Below are positions 49,820 through 58,470 of a stretch of DNA of 64,000 bases, in pieces. The stretch is from Tritrichomonas musculus. Its lineage: Eukaryota > Parabasalia > Tritrichomonadida > Tritrichomonadidae. Numbering within the stretch: the first letter of the stretch is position 1; each line of letters opens with the position of its first letter. Both the position numbers and the translations under genes were made by a program. Location of the stretch: assembly GCA_039105265.1 (NCBI GenBank), contig JAPFFF010000007.1, positions 6,324,001 through 6,388,000 of the forward strand, read 5' to 3'. Under the pieces are notes generated by a model, which made no database searches, was not told where the DNA came from, and saw nothing but the letters and a program-made list of their open reading frames with translations.

Positions 49820-50071
49820 TCAGTGGAGTAAGCAAGTAATGACGTTGTTGATAGTCTCGATCTTTAAGTCAATAGCTTCGTCGTCGTAGTACGCAGCACT
49901 AAGGTTCTCATCAATATCGTAATCGATGACGTTGCATACGTTGAAATCCCTAACGATATCTACTGAGTCTAGGTATTCATGAAGATATTCGAGGATATCG
50001 TCGACGGACTGAATACGGTTAATGTCATCTACATAGTCATAGAATCCATCGATGATTGATTCGATAGACAT
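49820..50071 (-). CDS. TIR gene, right version (83 aa), Polinton 1
   Basis: The same first 51 residues as the left copy (MSIESIIDGFYDYVDDINRI...), then a unique acidic C-terminus (DIDENLSAAYYDDEAIDLKI) extending past the TIR. It starts in CCCTAAATG. Small, acidic, helical and without recognised domain. It is the more likely full version of the two because the sequence stays domain-like to the end, but this is a judgement. Confidence 0.55.
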   Translation of the reverse strand: MSIESIIDGFYDYVDDINRIQSVDDILEYLHEYLDSVDIVRDFNVCNVIDYDIDENLSAAYYDDEAIDLKIETINNVITCLLH

Positions 50072-50585
50072 TTAGGGTAGAAAAAAAATCATTTAAATTA
50101 CGTTTGAGGTTATTTATAGAGATTTCGTTTACAAACAATTCATTAGTGAGTTCGTTTACAAACAATTCATTAGTGAGTTCGTTTACAAACAATTCATTAG
50201 TGAGTTCGTTTACAAACAATTCATTAGTGAGTTCGTTTACAAACAATTCATTAGTGAGTTCGTTTACAAAGCTCTGTAGCTATATAGTTATAGAGGTCAT
50301 CATATATGTTCCAGAGGGTCCTAGAATAGCGAAAAACAGGGGTTCTGGAGTACTCTGGAAGGGGTCAGAAGTAGTGTTTCTAGAGGGTCCCAGATAGGGT
50401 TTTTTCGTGGTTTTAGAGCCCGTGGAAGAGTGTTTACAAAGCTCTGTAGCTATATAGTTATAGAGGTCATCATATATGTTCCAGGAGGGGTCTGGGAAGG
50501 TGTTGAACCTCTCTGGAGTACTCTGGAGGACCTGTTAAGGATGGGTGGAGCTATTTTTAGCGGAGCCCTCCTTAACTATTCTACT
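49919..50585 (-). repeat. Right TIR of Polinton 1
   Basis: The inverted copy of 32256-32949, 667 bp long. It includes the five-copy 27-bp array (50131-50265), the two subterminal direct repeats and the terminal hairpin (50534-50576), and ends CTATTCTACT at 50585 followed by TTGAT. Confidence 0.92.
50131..50265. repeat. 27-bp tandem array, five copies, in right TIR
   Basis: Five head-to-tail units identical to those of the left TIR but in inverse orientation. One copy fewer than the left array accounts for the 27-bp length difference between the TIRs. Confidence 0.92.
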
Positions 50586-50871
50586 TTGATTGATTATCTT
50601 CGATCTTATTTGTTTGTTTTCGGGATCGAGTAGAATGATCAGATTTATCATAGTTATCATCTTGGTTTAAAGATTTGTCGGAGTATTGATCTTGATCACC
50701 AAATAATTTTTGATTATCTTTGATCTTATTTGTTTGTTTTCGGGATCGAGTAGAATGATCAGATTTATCATAATTGTCATCTTGGCTTAATAAATTATAA
50801 TGAATTTGATTTTGGTTTGCTGAATTGCTTGATCCCATTATGAAAGTAAACAAAATTTCAATATCATTCAA
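50586..50871 (-). pseudogene. 5' half of interrupted repeat-protein gene
   Basis: A minus-strand open frame that runs into the Polinton 1 edge. The likely start is ATG 50838 (MGSSNSANQNQIHYN), with Gly at position 2 as in N-myristoylated proteins; ATG 50871 is possible. It contains two copies of QDDNYDKSDHSTRSRKQTNK about 43 residues apart. The frame is the same as that of the 3' half left of the element once one TTGAT is counted, so one host gene was split. Ser/Asp/Gln-rich, low complexity, with no recognised function. Confidence 0.6.
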
Positions 50872-50937
50872 AATTTAAAAGAAGCTTTGAAAAAATTCTA
50901 TATATTTAAAAAAATTGAGAGGTCCAGTTTTTGGAAT

Positions 50938-51767
50938 TTAGTTTATAATTATTTCTATCACTCCATTCACAATATTAATTACATGTAGTCTTCTTCTATC
51001 TATTGTAGCAACTACATTTCCATTATATAGTACTTGTGTTATTTCTTCACCAGTTGTTTCATCTAATGTGTCATTAAAATCTAAAAGATTACCATGAGAA
51101 TAAATATTATCCATTAGTTCTCCTCTTTGTTCATCACTCATTTGTTCTATCATTCTTGCTGTTATTGCTGGTGTTGTTCCTGGTACTGTCCAAGTATCTG
51201 TTGTGGCAACAAGGTCATAATGCTGATATCTAACTCCATTTGCATTGACTTCTATCTGTGAATTTATTCCAACAAATCGTACTTGACCTCCACTAATATT
51301 TGCTGTAGTTGGTGCTGAATAATCAATAGTAGCAACAATTGGGTCAATAGTCTCTCCTCTATGATCAATAATATTTATCCATGCTTCCATTGTTTGCTCA
51401 TTCAAGTAAGGATCTAATCCAATATCTCCATTTTGTACAAATGGTAAATTTATTCTGTCTTGCATAGATAATTGTTCAATATCTCTCGCTGTGTATGTTG
51501 TTCCTTCCCATTCTATTGACCAATTATTATCAGTAGCTCTATGTATTCTATCTGTCATCTCAATATCAGCTGGTCTTATTAGAGTCCTTCGTTGAAATAC
51601 ATTATTATGGATAATGAGTTGGTCATTATAAAACAAATCATACACATTAAACCACTCTCTTCCATGATATTGGATACGTAATACTTCAGGATGACTAGCA
51701 ACTAATGCATTTCGTTCTTCTCTTGTCATATCCGCAATATCTTCTAAGGTATACTGGATTCCAGATA
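50938..51767 (-). pseudogene. Fibre-like gene piece of Polinton fragment 2
   Basis: Encodes the YTLEDIADMTREERNAL to RRRLHVINIVNGVIE region, almost identical to residues in the middle of the 734-aa fibre-like product at 58471-60675. The open frame runs on to the right into the inserted MITE, which supplies an accidental start. It is a fossil piece, not a working gene. Confidence 0.7.
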
Positions 51768-52287
51768 AAGATAAAGGAAAAAAGAGTCGACAAAGGAAAA
51801 ATGTGTCGACCCAAGCTTTGTGATTAATATCAGTTCTTAATAAAAATGAATATAAATATGCATTTGTTAGCTCTATATTTTCGCTCATTTAGTTTTCCAA
51901 AAAACTGATATAATAATGCAAAATGGTTTTATTCACAAAAATTCGGCGGGCATATTTTATGCAAATTATATAGAAAAATCCATATTTTAAAGAAGCATTA
52001 TTTGAATATTTAAATAAATAAAACAATAGCTAATCAAAAGTTATATTTAAAATGCTCGTTAAATATAAAATATCTTAACCACAGAGCTTGAGTCGACATG
52101 ATTAATTTTGTCATTCAATTACTCCATTTTCATAACTTCAGATATGAAAGTGAAAACTAATATTGCATTATTGAATTACGATGTTTGGATACAATTATGC
52201 ATATGTTAAAAGTTATAACTTTCGATTCTAATCCTATTTCTTGGGTCGACAGTTTTATCCTTCGTCGACATATTTTTCCTTTATCTT
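51768..52287. mobile_element. 520-bp MITE with long TIRs, TA duplication
   Basis: The inverted ends of about 48 bp begin AAGATAAAGGAAAAA and run to GTCGACCCAAG; each end carries two GTCGAC sites. TA flanks both ends (51766-51767 and 52288-52289). Comparison with the uninterrupted relative near 59852-59868 gives an empty site of equal length, which confirms the insertion. It encodes no transposase. A Tc1/mariner-type non-autonomous element is the best fit. Confidence 0.82.
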
Positions 52288-52927
52288 TATATTGATAACA
52301 GGAACTTGATTCCTAAGTGCAATCGTAGTTGAAGCTGTATTGGTCATTGTAGTCTGTGGTACAGTTATATCTGTTCGAATCTCATCTGTTTCATCTGTAA
52401 CAACCTGTGGCTGAACTTCTCTATGAGTTCTCACTAATGATTGCTCAGTGGTTGTGATAGTATTTGTTGCATTATCAGTATCATTATCAGTTATTGTGAT
52501 CGAGGATGAATTAATATTTAATGTTTCAGTTCCATTTGTATCTGGTCTATTCCTAAAGAAGTGTAAGACATTCGAACCAAGTGTAGCAATAGCATTTCCT
52601 AACTGAGTTAGCGCGTGTGTTGTCGAAAGGACAACCTGTGTAGCTGAGAATGTTGATATAGCTCCAGCAACAGGATTTTGAACAGTTGTTGTTATTGGTA
52701 AAAATCTTTCCATAGTCATCTTATCAGCCTTCAAATCAACATTCACCAAAAACTTACCTTGAAAGCCACTACCTCCATCACCTGGATAACCACCACCACC
52801 ACCACCTCCTCCTCCACCATTTCCTCCTGGACCTGCTGGGAAAGGTCTTGTTTGATTTGTATTAATAGTTACAGAGTTATTGGACATATTTAATGTTGAA
52901 AGGGCACTTGCAATACAAACTGTTGAT
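52288..52927 (-). pseudogene. Gly-rich fibre-like gene piece of Polinton fragment 2
   Basis: Encodes a poly-Gly patch (GPGGNGGGGGGGGGGYPGDG) followed by a Thr/Ser/Asn-rich region, as in the N-terminal part of the 734-aa product of element 3. It lies between two inserted DNA transposons and is a fossil piece. Confidence 0.7.
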
Positions 52928-54230
52928 AAAGGGGAACCGATTTGAGATTTTTTTCAAATTTGGATTTGTGATTTTTAAATTTGATAAATAATTTTAATTT
53001 TCAATTCTGATAAAATGTTAATTAGTAATAAAAAAAATTTTTCGTAGCAAAAAAAAGATATGATAAAAAAGATGTTTTTCATTCAAAAATTTAAACTTTT
53101 TGATACAAATCCTAATTTTTTATTCAATTTTTATTTTTATTCTCAAATGAATTAGAATAATATGTTTATATCTTTTTATTAAATATAGTAATTAAAAATA
53201 TATCATATGATAATACTTATATATATACTCAATTTATATATATTAATTATTTTGATAAAATATTAAACCTAAAATAAGATATGCATTAAATTAATAGTAT
53301 CTGCATTTTAAGAAAAAACGTTATTTAATGAGTAGATAACGTATTTTTTGTTTAATAAATAATCATTATTTTGATAAACAAAAAATATTTGTTAAAAAAA
53401 GAATCAGTAATTCAATTAAATATGCGTTTAAAACAATTATTTATTATTCGTTTACATTAAAATTTAATATTTCAAATAAATCATAATTAATTTTTCCAAT
53501 TTTAGATTTTTAATTTGCAAATTTATTGTCCATTGATTTGTATAAGATGATATTGAATCTTTTAAATGCGGAAATAAGTGGATTTTGAAAAAGAATTATG
53601 CATATTTTTAATAACAATTCAATACTAAAGTTTATATAAAAATAGGTTTTTTTCGAGTGAAACGAAATCAATGAACTGGAATATTAATTTTTCTGCATTT
53701 TCAGCCAAAACTGATAAATAATTCTTTAAAAAAATTAATATTTCCAAATCATATTATATATACAAAAAGTTGTTTCGGAAATATTCAATTTTTTGGAAAA
53801 TAAAAAAGTAATAATTGAAAAAGTTTTGAAATAAAAATTATTAGCTTTCAAAAAATAAAGATTTTATATCAAAAAGTTATTTGGAAATAGTTCAAATTTT
53901 TTTTTGAATAATCTTACTCAGAAATATTATATATTGAATTATCTTTTTATTCCTACGATGAGTATTCTTTATTTATTCTCATTGAAATTAATATAAATAT
54001 TTTTATAACTATATTAATTATGGATTACTAAATGTATTTCTATGTGTCAAAAAACACTTAATTGTATATAAAATCTTGAAATAAAAGATTATTATTAGAT
54101 ATTTTATTCAATATATATTTTATGTTCCATTATATATTTTATATTATATAAATATATTTTAAAATATTTATTTTTATTTGTATATCTTCATTTTTTTTAA
54201 CAAAAAAAATTGAGGCAAAAATTCCCCTTT
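52928..54230. mobile_element. 1303-bp non-autonomous hAT-like element, 8-bp TSD
   Basis: Flanked by a perfect 8-bp duplication CTGTTGAT (52920-52927 and 54231-54238). The inverted ends begin AAAGGGGAA on both sides, followed by T-rich DNA. The interior is extremely AT-rich with no coding frame. An 8-bp duplication fits hAT (or another 8-bp superfamily such as Merlin or P). The relative without the insertion is at 60470-60500. Confidence 0.78.
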
Positions 54231-54536
54231 CTGTTGATGCTAAAATATTTAATATACTATTCGCAACTGCTACACCTTGTTTAATACTATCAGTATATTC
54301 ATTATACATGGCTTGAATTCTCATTTGTTCAACTAGATTATCAACTGTCTGTTTCAATATAGCATAATCATAGGCTAATATATCTGTGATTCCACCAACA
54401 GCATTTTAGTCTCGACGCATAGTCATGATATTATCAGCCCATATAATCTTTGATGAATAAATATTATAATCTGTCGATATGGTAGTGCATTTTCTTGGGT
54501 CTGGCTCTACTTCATAAAATTGTTGTTGAATAATTA
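54231..54536 (-). pseudogene. Last piece of Polinton fragment 2
   Basis: Matches the 60490-60780 part of element 3 (minus-strand phrases LVEQMRIQAMYNEYTDSIKQ and ADNIMTMRRD). It ends at 54536, directly at the AGTAG terminus of element 3. It is broken. Confidence 0.65.
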
Positions 54537-54783
54537 AGTAGTATAGTATAGGCTGGGATTCATTCTTCACCCCAGCCTACACTGCTCGCCACCAAGCTCA
54601 GGTACACCTTCGCTTGGGCCTCGCTACCCGGCCAAATACCCTCTGAAAACCTATCGTAAGTACACACCCTCTACTTTCACTATTCTCCCAATGTCATTTC
54701 CAAAGTATGGAGTAGTTTTTGAGCTTTCTAATGGTGTTTTTTGAATTCTACACCCGAAAAAATATCTATCAACTTTTTGTATT
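54537..54783 (+). repeat. Left TIR region of Polinton element 3
   Basis: GC-richer than its surroundings. A hairpin at 54549-54579 (AGGCTGGG paired with CCCAGCCT) stands just inside the AGTAG end, as in Polinton 1. The inner limit of the TIR cannot be set because the partner end is outside; the fibre gene stop lies at 54784. Confidence 0.65.
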
Positions 54784-57700
54784 TTACAGTAATGAATGTA
54801 TTTCATTCTTAGTGTTATCTGCAGCTAAGATACCATTTGATGTAAAGAATGACGAGTTAATCAATATGTAATTAACTGTTGCATTGATCATGAGATTGCT
54901 ACTACTTAATGGAAATTCAATATTGTTTAACCATATCTTAGTTGGTTCACATTGATATTCAAACTTAGGTGAATTATTAACGTTGAATGATATATTGATT
55001 TTGATTTCGTTTACACTGGTAACATTATCTCTGGTTTCATTATAAGTCAAATAGAGTGTTCCCTCATATGCATCAAGTTGTTTTTCGAATTGATAACGAA
55101 TGCTATTACTATTCAGTACGCTGAATGTGTACTTAATTATTGTTAATTTATTCATCAACGCGTTTAACTTAGTTTTTAATGATTCGTTCTCTTGCTGTAG
55201 ATTTGATATCTGACTGTTCATTGTTACGATTTTAGCGACATTATCACCTACTAACTTGGCTAGATCTTGATGAGATTTAGCATATTTATTCAACTCACTC
55301 TTCAACGCATATCCATCGAGATCAACCATAGTAGCATAATCAGTCAAATCAACAGGTTCAGGAATCTCACTTTTCAATGCTATTTTATCTTGTTTCAATA
55401 TTCTTTCCGCTAATATTAATTTGGTATCGAAATAGTCTTCCCCGTTATCGATATAAAAGCACAGACCATTACTATCACTTTTATAATAAGTTAAGTAATA
55501 AGTTGTTCCATCAATTTCAACATCGACATTAACTCCATCTTCAGTGATAACACCATTATAATCAAACAAATAATCAAACTCTTTTACAAAGCCATCGTTA
55601 TTTGATATTGTTCCAACAAGGTGAATTCCACTAGTCAATTTTATTTTGACTTCCCACGATCCTGAACTATCTTGTACATTTTCAAATGGCACTTCAATAG
55701 ATTCTTTGTATATCAAATCATTTTTGCTTCGATATTTATTATCCGCTTCCTCTTTTGTATACAGGTTATCCATATTAACCATATTATTTTTTAATTCATC
55801 TAATGCTTCATTTACTTCATCAACAGTTGGGAATTCATTTAATGTAGTAGCTAGAGCTGTATCATTCTTTTCTATCTGCTCATGTAATGTATCTATCTTC
55901 TTATGTAAAGCATCTATATCACAAGTATATGTTAAATCATTTGTAGTAAATTCCATTCTTCTTTTTGCTGTATTCTCTTTGATGCTGATTCCACCAACTC
56001 TATGTTTATTTGGGTTTGATATAACAAATGTTTTGTCATTCATAGTGCAGCTAGGAAAATCAGTTGTTCCTTGGTAATTAATTGTTCCACCAGTAATATT
56101 AATAGTAACTATATTCTCTTCATAATCAACATCATTGTATTCACTAACTTTTTGGACCAAAAATCGTGCTTTGATTGTTCCATCTGTGATAACATCTTCA
56201 GCCTCCAAATGGACCTCGCCATTAACATATTTACCAACAACATCTATTATGTCATCTCTAACCAAATCTGTTGATGACACACTCTTCTCTACAGTAGTCG
56301 CTAATGTTTTTATCATTGGTTTCATCGTATGACGGAATCTCTTACACATATCCATTGTTGATGTTAATGTCATGGCTACTTTGGACGGATCATCAAGTTC
56401 ATCAGTAAAGTTTATTTCATTAACAGGTACATACTCTTCATCGCACCAAGCTATAATATTATTTAGTTTATCTTTGTTAGATAACGAACGCATCATTCTA
56501 CTAACTGGAATAGATACCATATCACCAAAGAATACATCAGCTCCAATATCAGGTAGTTCGTCAGTGAGCTTACCAGCAATGTCTTCTACAACATTTGTAC
56601 CAACATCAGACACCTTGGTTACAGTATTTATTAATTCCCTACCCCCAGTTTGTGCTGCTTTAGATGCAAATGATAATGCTTTACCAGCAACACCTATACC
56701 AGTAGCACCTAATACACAACCAACAGCACCTAAAGCAATACCTATGTTAGCTTTCATATCTACCTTATCCACTTCTTTTTGTAAATATTTTGTCTTCGCT
56801 GCTTGTTCTGCCATCTCTGAGTTCAATGTCTCTACATTGTTCTTTATATCTTTCACGTCATAAGAAACCACATCAACAGTATTTGTAACCATGTTTAGAT
56901 CTGATCGCATAGTCATAATGTTATCAGCTGTAATTATCTTCGAAGAAGTAATATTGAAGTCCGTATACAAAGTTGTGGCTGCATCTGGTCTTGGAGTAAT
57001 CTCATAAAATTGTTGTTGAATAATGTACTTAAAAGCATTTGTTGTTGGATCCCAGTTAACTTCTTCTATAGGATCCGTGTACTGTTGACGTAAATAGAGT
57101 TCGATATCTCTAGTCTCGATGTTAATGTTACTGCTGGACCAATAATAGTTAATTTTTTCAATACTATCTAATTCAGCAATCAAATCTATGTCGTACCCAT
57201 AATGTTCGTTCTTATGTAGTTCATCCCATCTAAAAGTAAGCCTGTTACTCGCTCCATCAAGTGACATATCGTAAACAATTTTGTCTATACGGTTCAACAA
57301 CGACTCTACCTCTTCTTTATTACTGTTTTGGATCTGTAATTGTAGCGGTAAATAATCGTATCCTTCTTTAGTATATATCTCTACTGTTGAATCACATCTA
57401 TCTATTTCTATGCTATGTGCAGAACCATTTGCCTCTGTACCATCTTTGAACAACAACTTTGTAGTGCCATTGGCGAACATCACTTTCATGAAATTTTCAT
57501 TAGTATCATCCAACAACATCTTATTCCATTCACTACATTTGCATCTAACATAGCATCCACTTGCTCCATAATTATTTTGGTTTACACGAAGATATTGCTT
57601 ACTGCTCTCTATTTTCCCATTGCTACGTCCTTGCATGTTCTCTCCAACCCATTTTGTTCCATCCCATATTAGGCTCCATCTATTACCAAAACAGTGTTCA

Positions 57701-58443
57701 GTAAATGTAAAATTAAGGTTAATGGGTATTGTATAATCATTTGGAATTCGATATATCATCTTATAGTAATCAACTGAGTCGACATTCACTGTAGTTACGA
57801 CACTTGGTTTATAAAAGTAATGAACATCTGATTCATACAACTGAAGAGCATTACGCGCATCTATTACATCACACTTGACTACTGGCTTCTTCGCAACCAT
57901 CGAGTCTTGCTTTAGTAAGTACTGTATCGATAGCTCCCCATTCATGTATAATGAATATGGATTCACACCGAGTCTAGTATCAAATGCTATAAAGAACTCA
58001 GGGCCAAATGTAGTCCAATGTGTGACCATACATTTAAGATCAGTACGACATGTAATACACGGACCTTTTGCTTGATGATTTTCAACGTACGCAGTAAATT
58101 CTTTCACTAGATTGCCTTCATAATCGTATATCACTTCTTTCCGAAGTATGAACTTGAATACGACAGTTACGTCAGGAGCAGCTATTATCTTATTTAGTAC
58201 GTCATTTGACATATTAATTTTCAGGATGTTGTAGTTAGCCATCGACAGTGATTCATCTTTATAGGCTGTTATGTTCTCATTTTTGATTTCATATTCAGGA
58301 TAACCTTCTACTTCTTCAAACCAGCTTCCTCCTTGTACATATCCATCCAAATCACTCAGCGTTAATAATTCACTTCCTTTCCTAGTAGCATCTCCTACCT
58401 TAAATTGTATGTCTCCAATGAATTTTGTTGTCGTCTCGTCCAT
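54784..58443 (-). CDS. Fibre-like protein (1219 aa), Polinton element 3
   Basis: Corresponds to the second half of the 2144-aa protein of Polinton 1: FTEYCFGNRWSLIWDGTKWV near residue 240, TSSKIITADNIMTMRSDLNM near 500, an Ala/Gly-rich stretch (ALGAVGCVLGATGIGVAGKA), coiled coil (NLQQENESLKTKLNALMNKL) and the same C-terminal beta domain ending DNTKNEIHSLL. The N-terminus begins in CTTAAATGG and is a separate start, so the product stands alone where Polinton 1 has one fused protein. An extra segment near residues 915-1000 (YKESIEVPFENVQDSSGSW) is not in the Polinton 1 copy, which suggests variation near the head. Probably a virion surface fibre or spike; inference. Confidence 0.65.
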   Translation of the reverse strand: MDETTTKFIGDIQFKVGDATRKGSELLTLSDLDGYVQGGSWFEEVEGYPEYEIKNENITAYKDESLSMANYNILKINMSNDVLNKIIAAPDVTVVFKFILRKEVIYDYEGNLVKEFTAYVENHQAKGPCITCRTDLKCMVTHWTTFGPEFFIAFDTRLGVNPYSLYMNGELSIQYLLKQDSMVAKKPVVKCDVIDARNALQLYESDVHYFYKPSVVTTVNVDSVDYYKMIYRIPNDYTIPINLNFTFTEHCFGNRWSLIWDGTKWVGENMQGRSNGKIESSKQYLRVNQNNYGASGCYVRCKCSEWNKMLLDDTNENFMKVMFANGTTKLLFKDGTEANGSAHSIEIDRCDSTVEIYTKEGYDYLPLQLQIQNSNKEEVESLLNRIDKIVYDMSLDGASNRLTFRWDELHKNEHYGYDIDLIAELDSIEKINYYWSSSNINIETRDIELYLRQQYTDPIEEVNWDPTTNAFKYIIQQQFYEITPRPDAATTLYTDFNITSSKIITADNIMTMRSDLNMVTNTVDVVSYDVKDIKNNVETLNSEMAEQAAKTKYLQKEVDKVDMKANIGIALGAVGCVLGATGIGVAGKALSFASKAAQTGGRELINTVTKVSDVGTNVVEDIAGKLTDELPDIGADVFFGDMVSIPVSRMMRSLSNKDKLNNIIAWCDEEYVPVNEINFTDELDDPSKVAMTLTSTMDMCKRFRHTMKPMIKTLATTVEKSVSSTDLVRDDIIDVVGKYVNGEVHLEAEDVITDGTIKARFLVQKVSEYNDVDYEENIVTINITGGTINYQGTTDFPSCTMNDKTFVISNPNKHRVGGISIKENTAKRRMEFTTNDLTYTCDIDALHKKIDTLHEQIEKNDTALATTLNEFPTVDEVNEALDELKNNMVNMDNLYTKEEADNKYRSKNDLIYKESIEVPFENVQDSSGSWEVKIKLTSGIHLVGTISNNDGFVKEFDYLFDYNGVITEDGVNVDVEIDGTTYYLTYYKSDSNGLCFYIDNGEDYFDTKLILAERILKQDKIALKSEIPEPVDLTDYATMVDLDGYALKSELNKYAKSHQDLAKLVGDNVAKIVTMNSQISNLQQENESLKTKLNALMNKLTIIKYTFSVLNSNSIRYQFEKQLDAYEGTLYLTYNETRDNVTSVNEIKINISFNVNNSPKFEYQCEPTKIWLNNIEFPLSSSNLMINATVNYILINSSFFTSNGILAADNTKNEIHSLL

Positions 58444-58470
58444 TTAAGTCCAAAAAAATAATTCTCTATT

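Larger units (their letters stand above)
32256..50585. mobile_element. Polinton/Maverick element 1 (18.3 kb)
   Basis: Both ends are known: each TIR starts AGTAGAATAGTTAAGG and is flanked by TTGAT. Parts on the + strand: TIR gene, 474-aa unknown, integrase, packaging ATPase, small virion-type proteins, major capsid protein, two small unknowns. Later come a candidate penton (+) and, on the minus strand, the 2144-aa fibre-like protein, a basic-region protein, a KilA-N protein, a 304-aa unknown and a TIR gene. The integrase, ATPase and capsid set defines the family. No polymerase B or adenain-like protease was recognised, so the element looks incomplete although its recognised genes are open. The TIRs are almost identical, so the insertion is probably young. 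It lies inside a host repeat-protein gene. Confidence 0.92.
31565..50943. repeat. Inverted-repeat motif pair enclosing repeat-protein gene and Polinton 1
   Basis: The end AACTRRATTCCAAAAACTGG, continuing ACCTCTCAATTT, begins at 31565 (+) and, inverted, at 50943 (-), matching at about 30 of 32 positions. Both copies are flanked by TA (31563-31564; 50944-50945). A third, shorter inverted copy lies at 31653-31671. The simplest reading is a TA-duplicating element of about 1 kb, now enlarged by Polinton 1, that carried or captured the small repeat-protein gene. Alternatively, the 31565-31671 pair is a separate hairpin MITE of about 110 bp and the 50.9-kb copy is a solo end. The flanks do not settle which. 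Confidence 0.5.
50946..54536. mobile_element. Polinton fragment 2, interrupted
   Basis: From about 50950 the sequence matches, nearly base for base, the fibre-gene region of element 3 around 59040-60780. It is a partial copy of a fibre-like gene on the minus strand, without TIRs or other Polinton genes. It carries two DNA transposon insertions (51768-52287 and 52928-54230) and ends where the TIR of element 3 begins. It is broken in several places. The high similarity to element 3 suggests that the copies separated recently. Confidence 0.8.

Noticed and set aside
50938-51888. Intact 316-aa gene
   Set aside because: Its first 40 or so codons come from an inserted MITE and the rest is a piece of a fibre-like gene of a Polinton fragment; the start is accidental.
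52928-54230. Polinton-derived spacer
   Set aside because: A perfect 8-bp duplication and inverted AAAGGGGAA ends show it is a separate DNA transposon.
54139-54357. 72-aa minus-strand open frame
   Set aside because: It has no ATG start, crosses the edge of the hAT-like insertion and is part of a fossil fibre gene piece.
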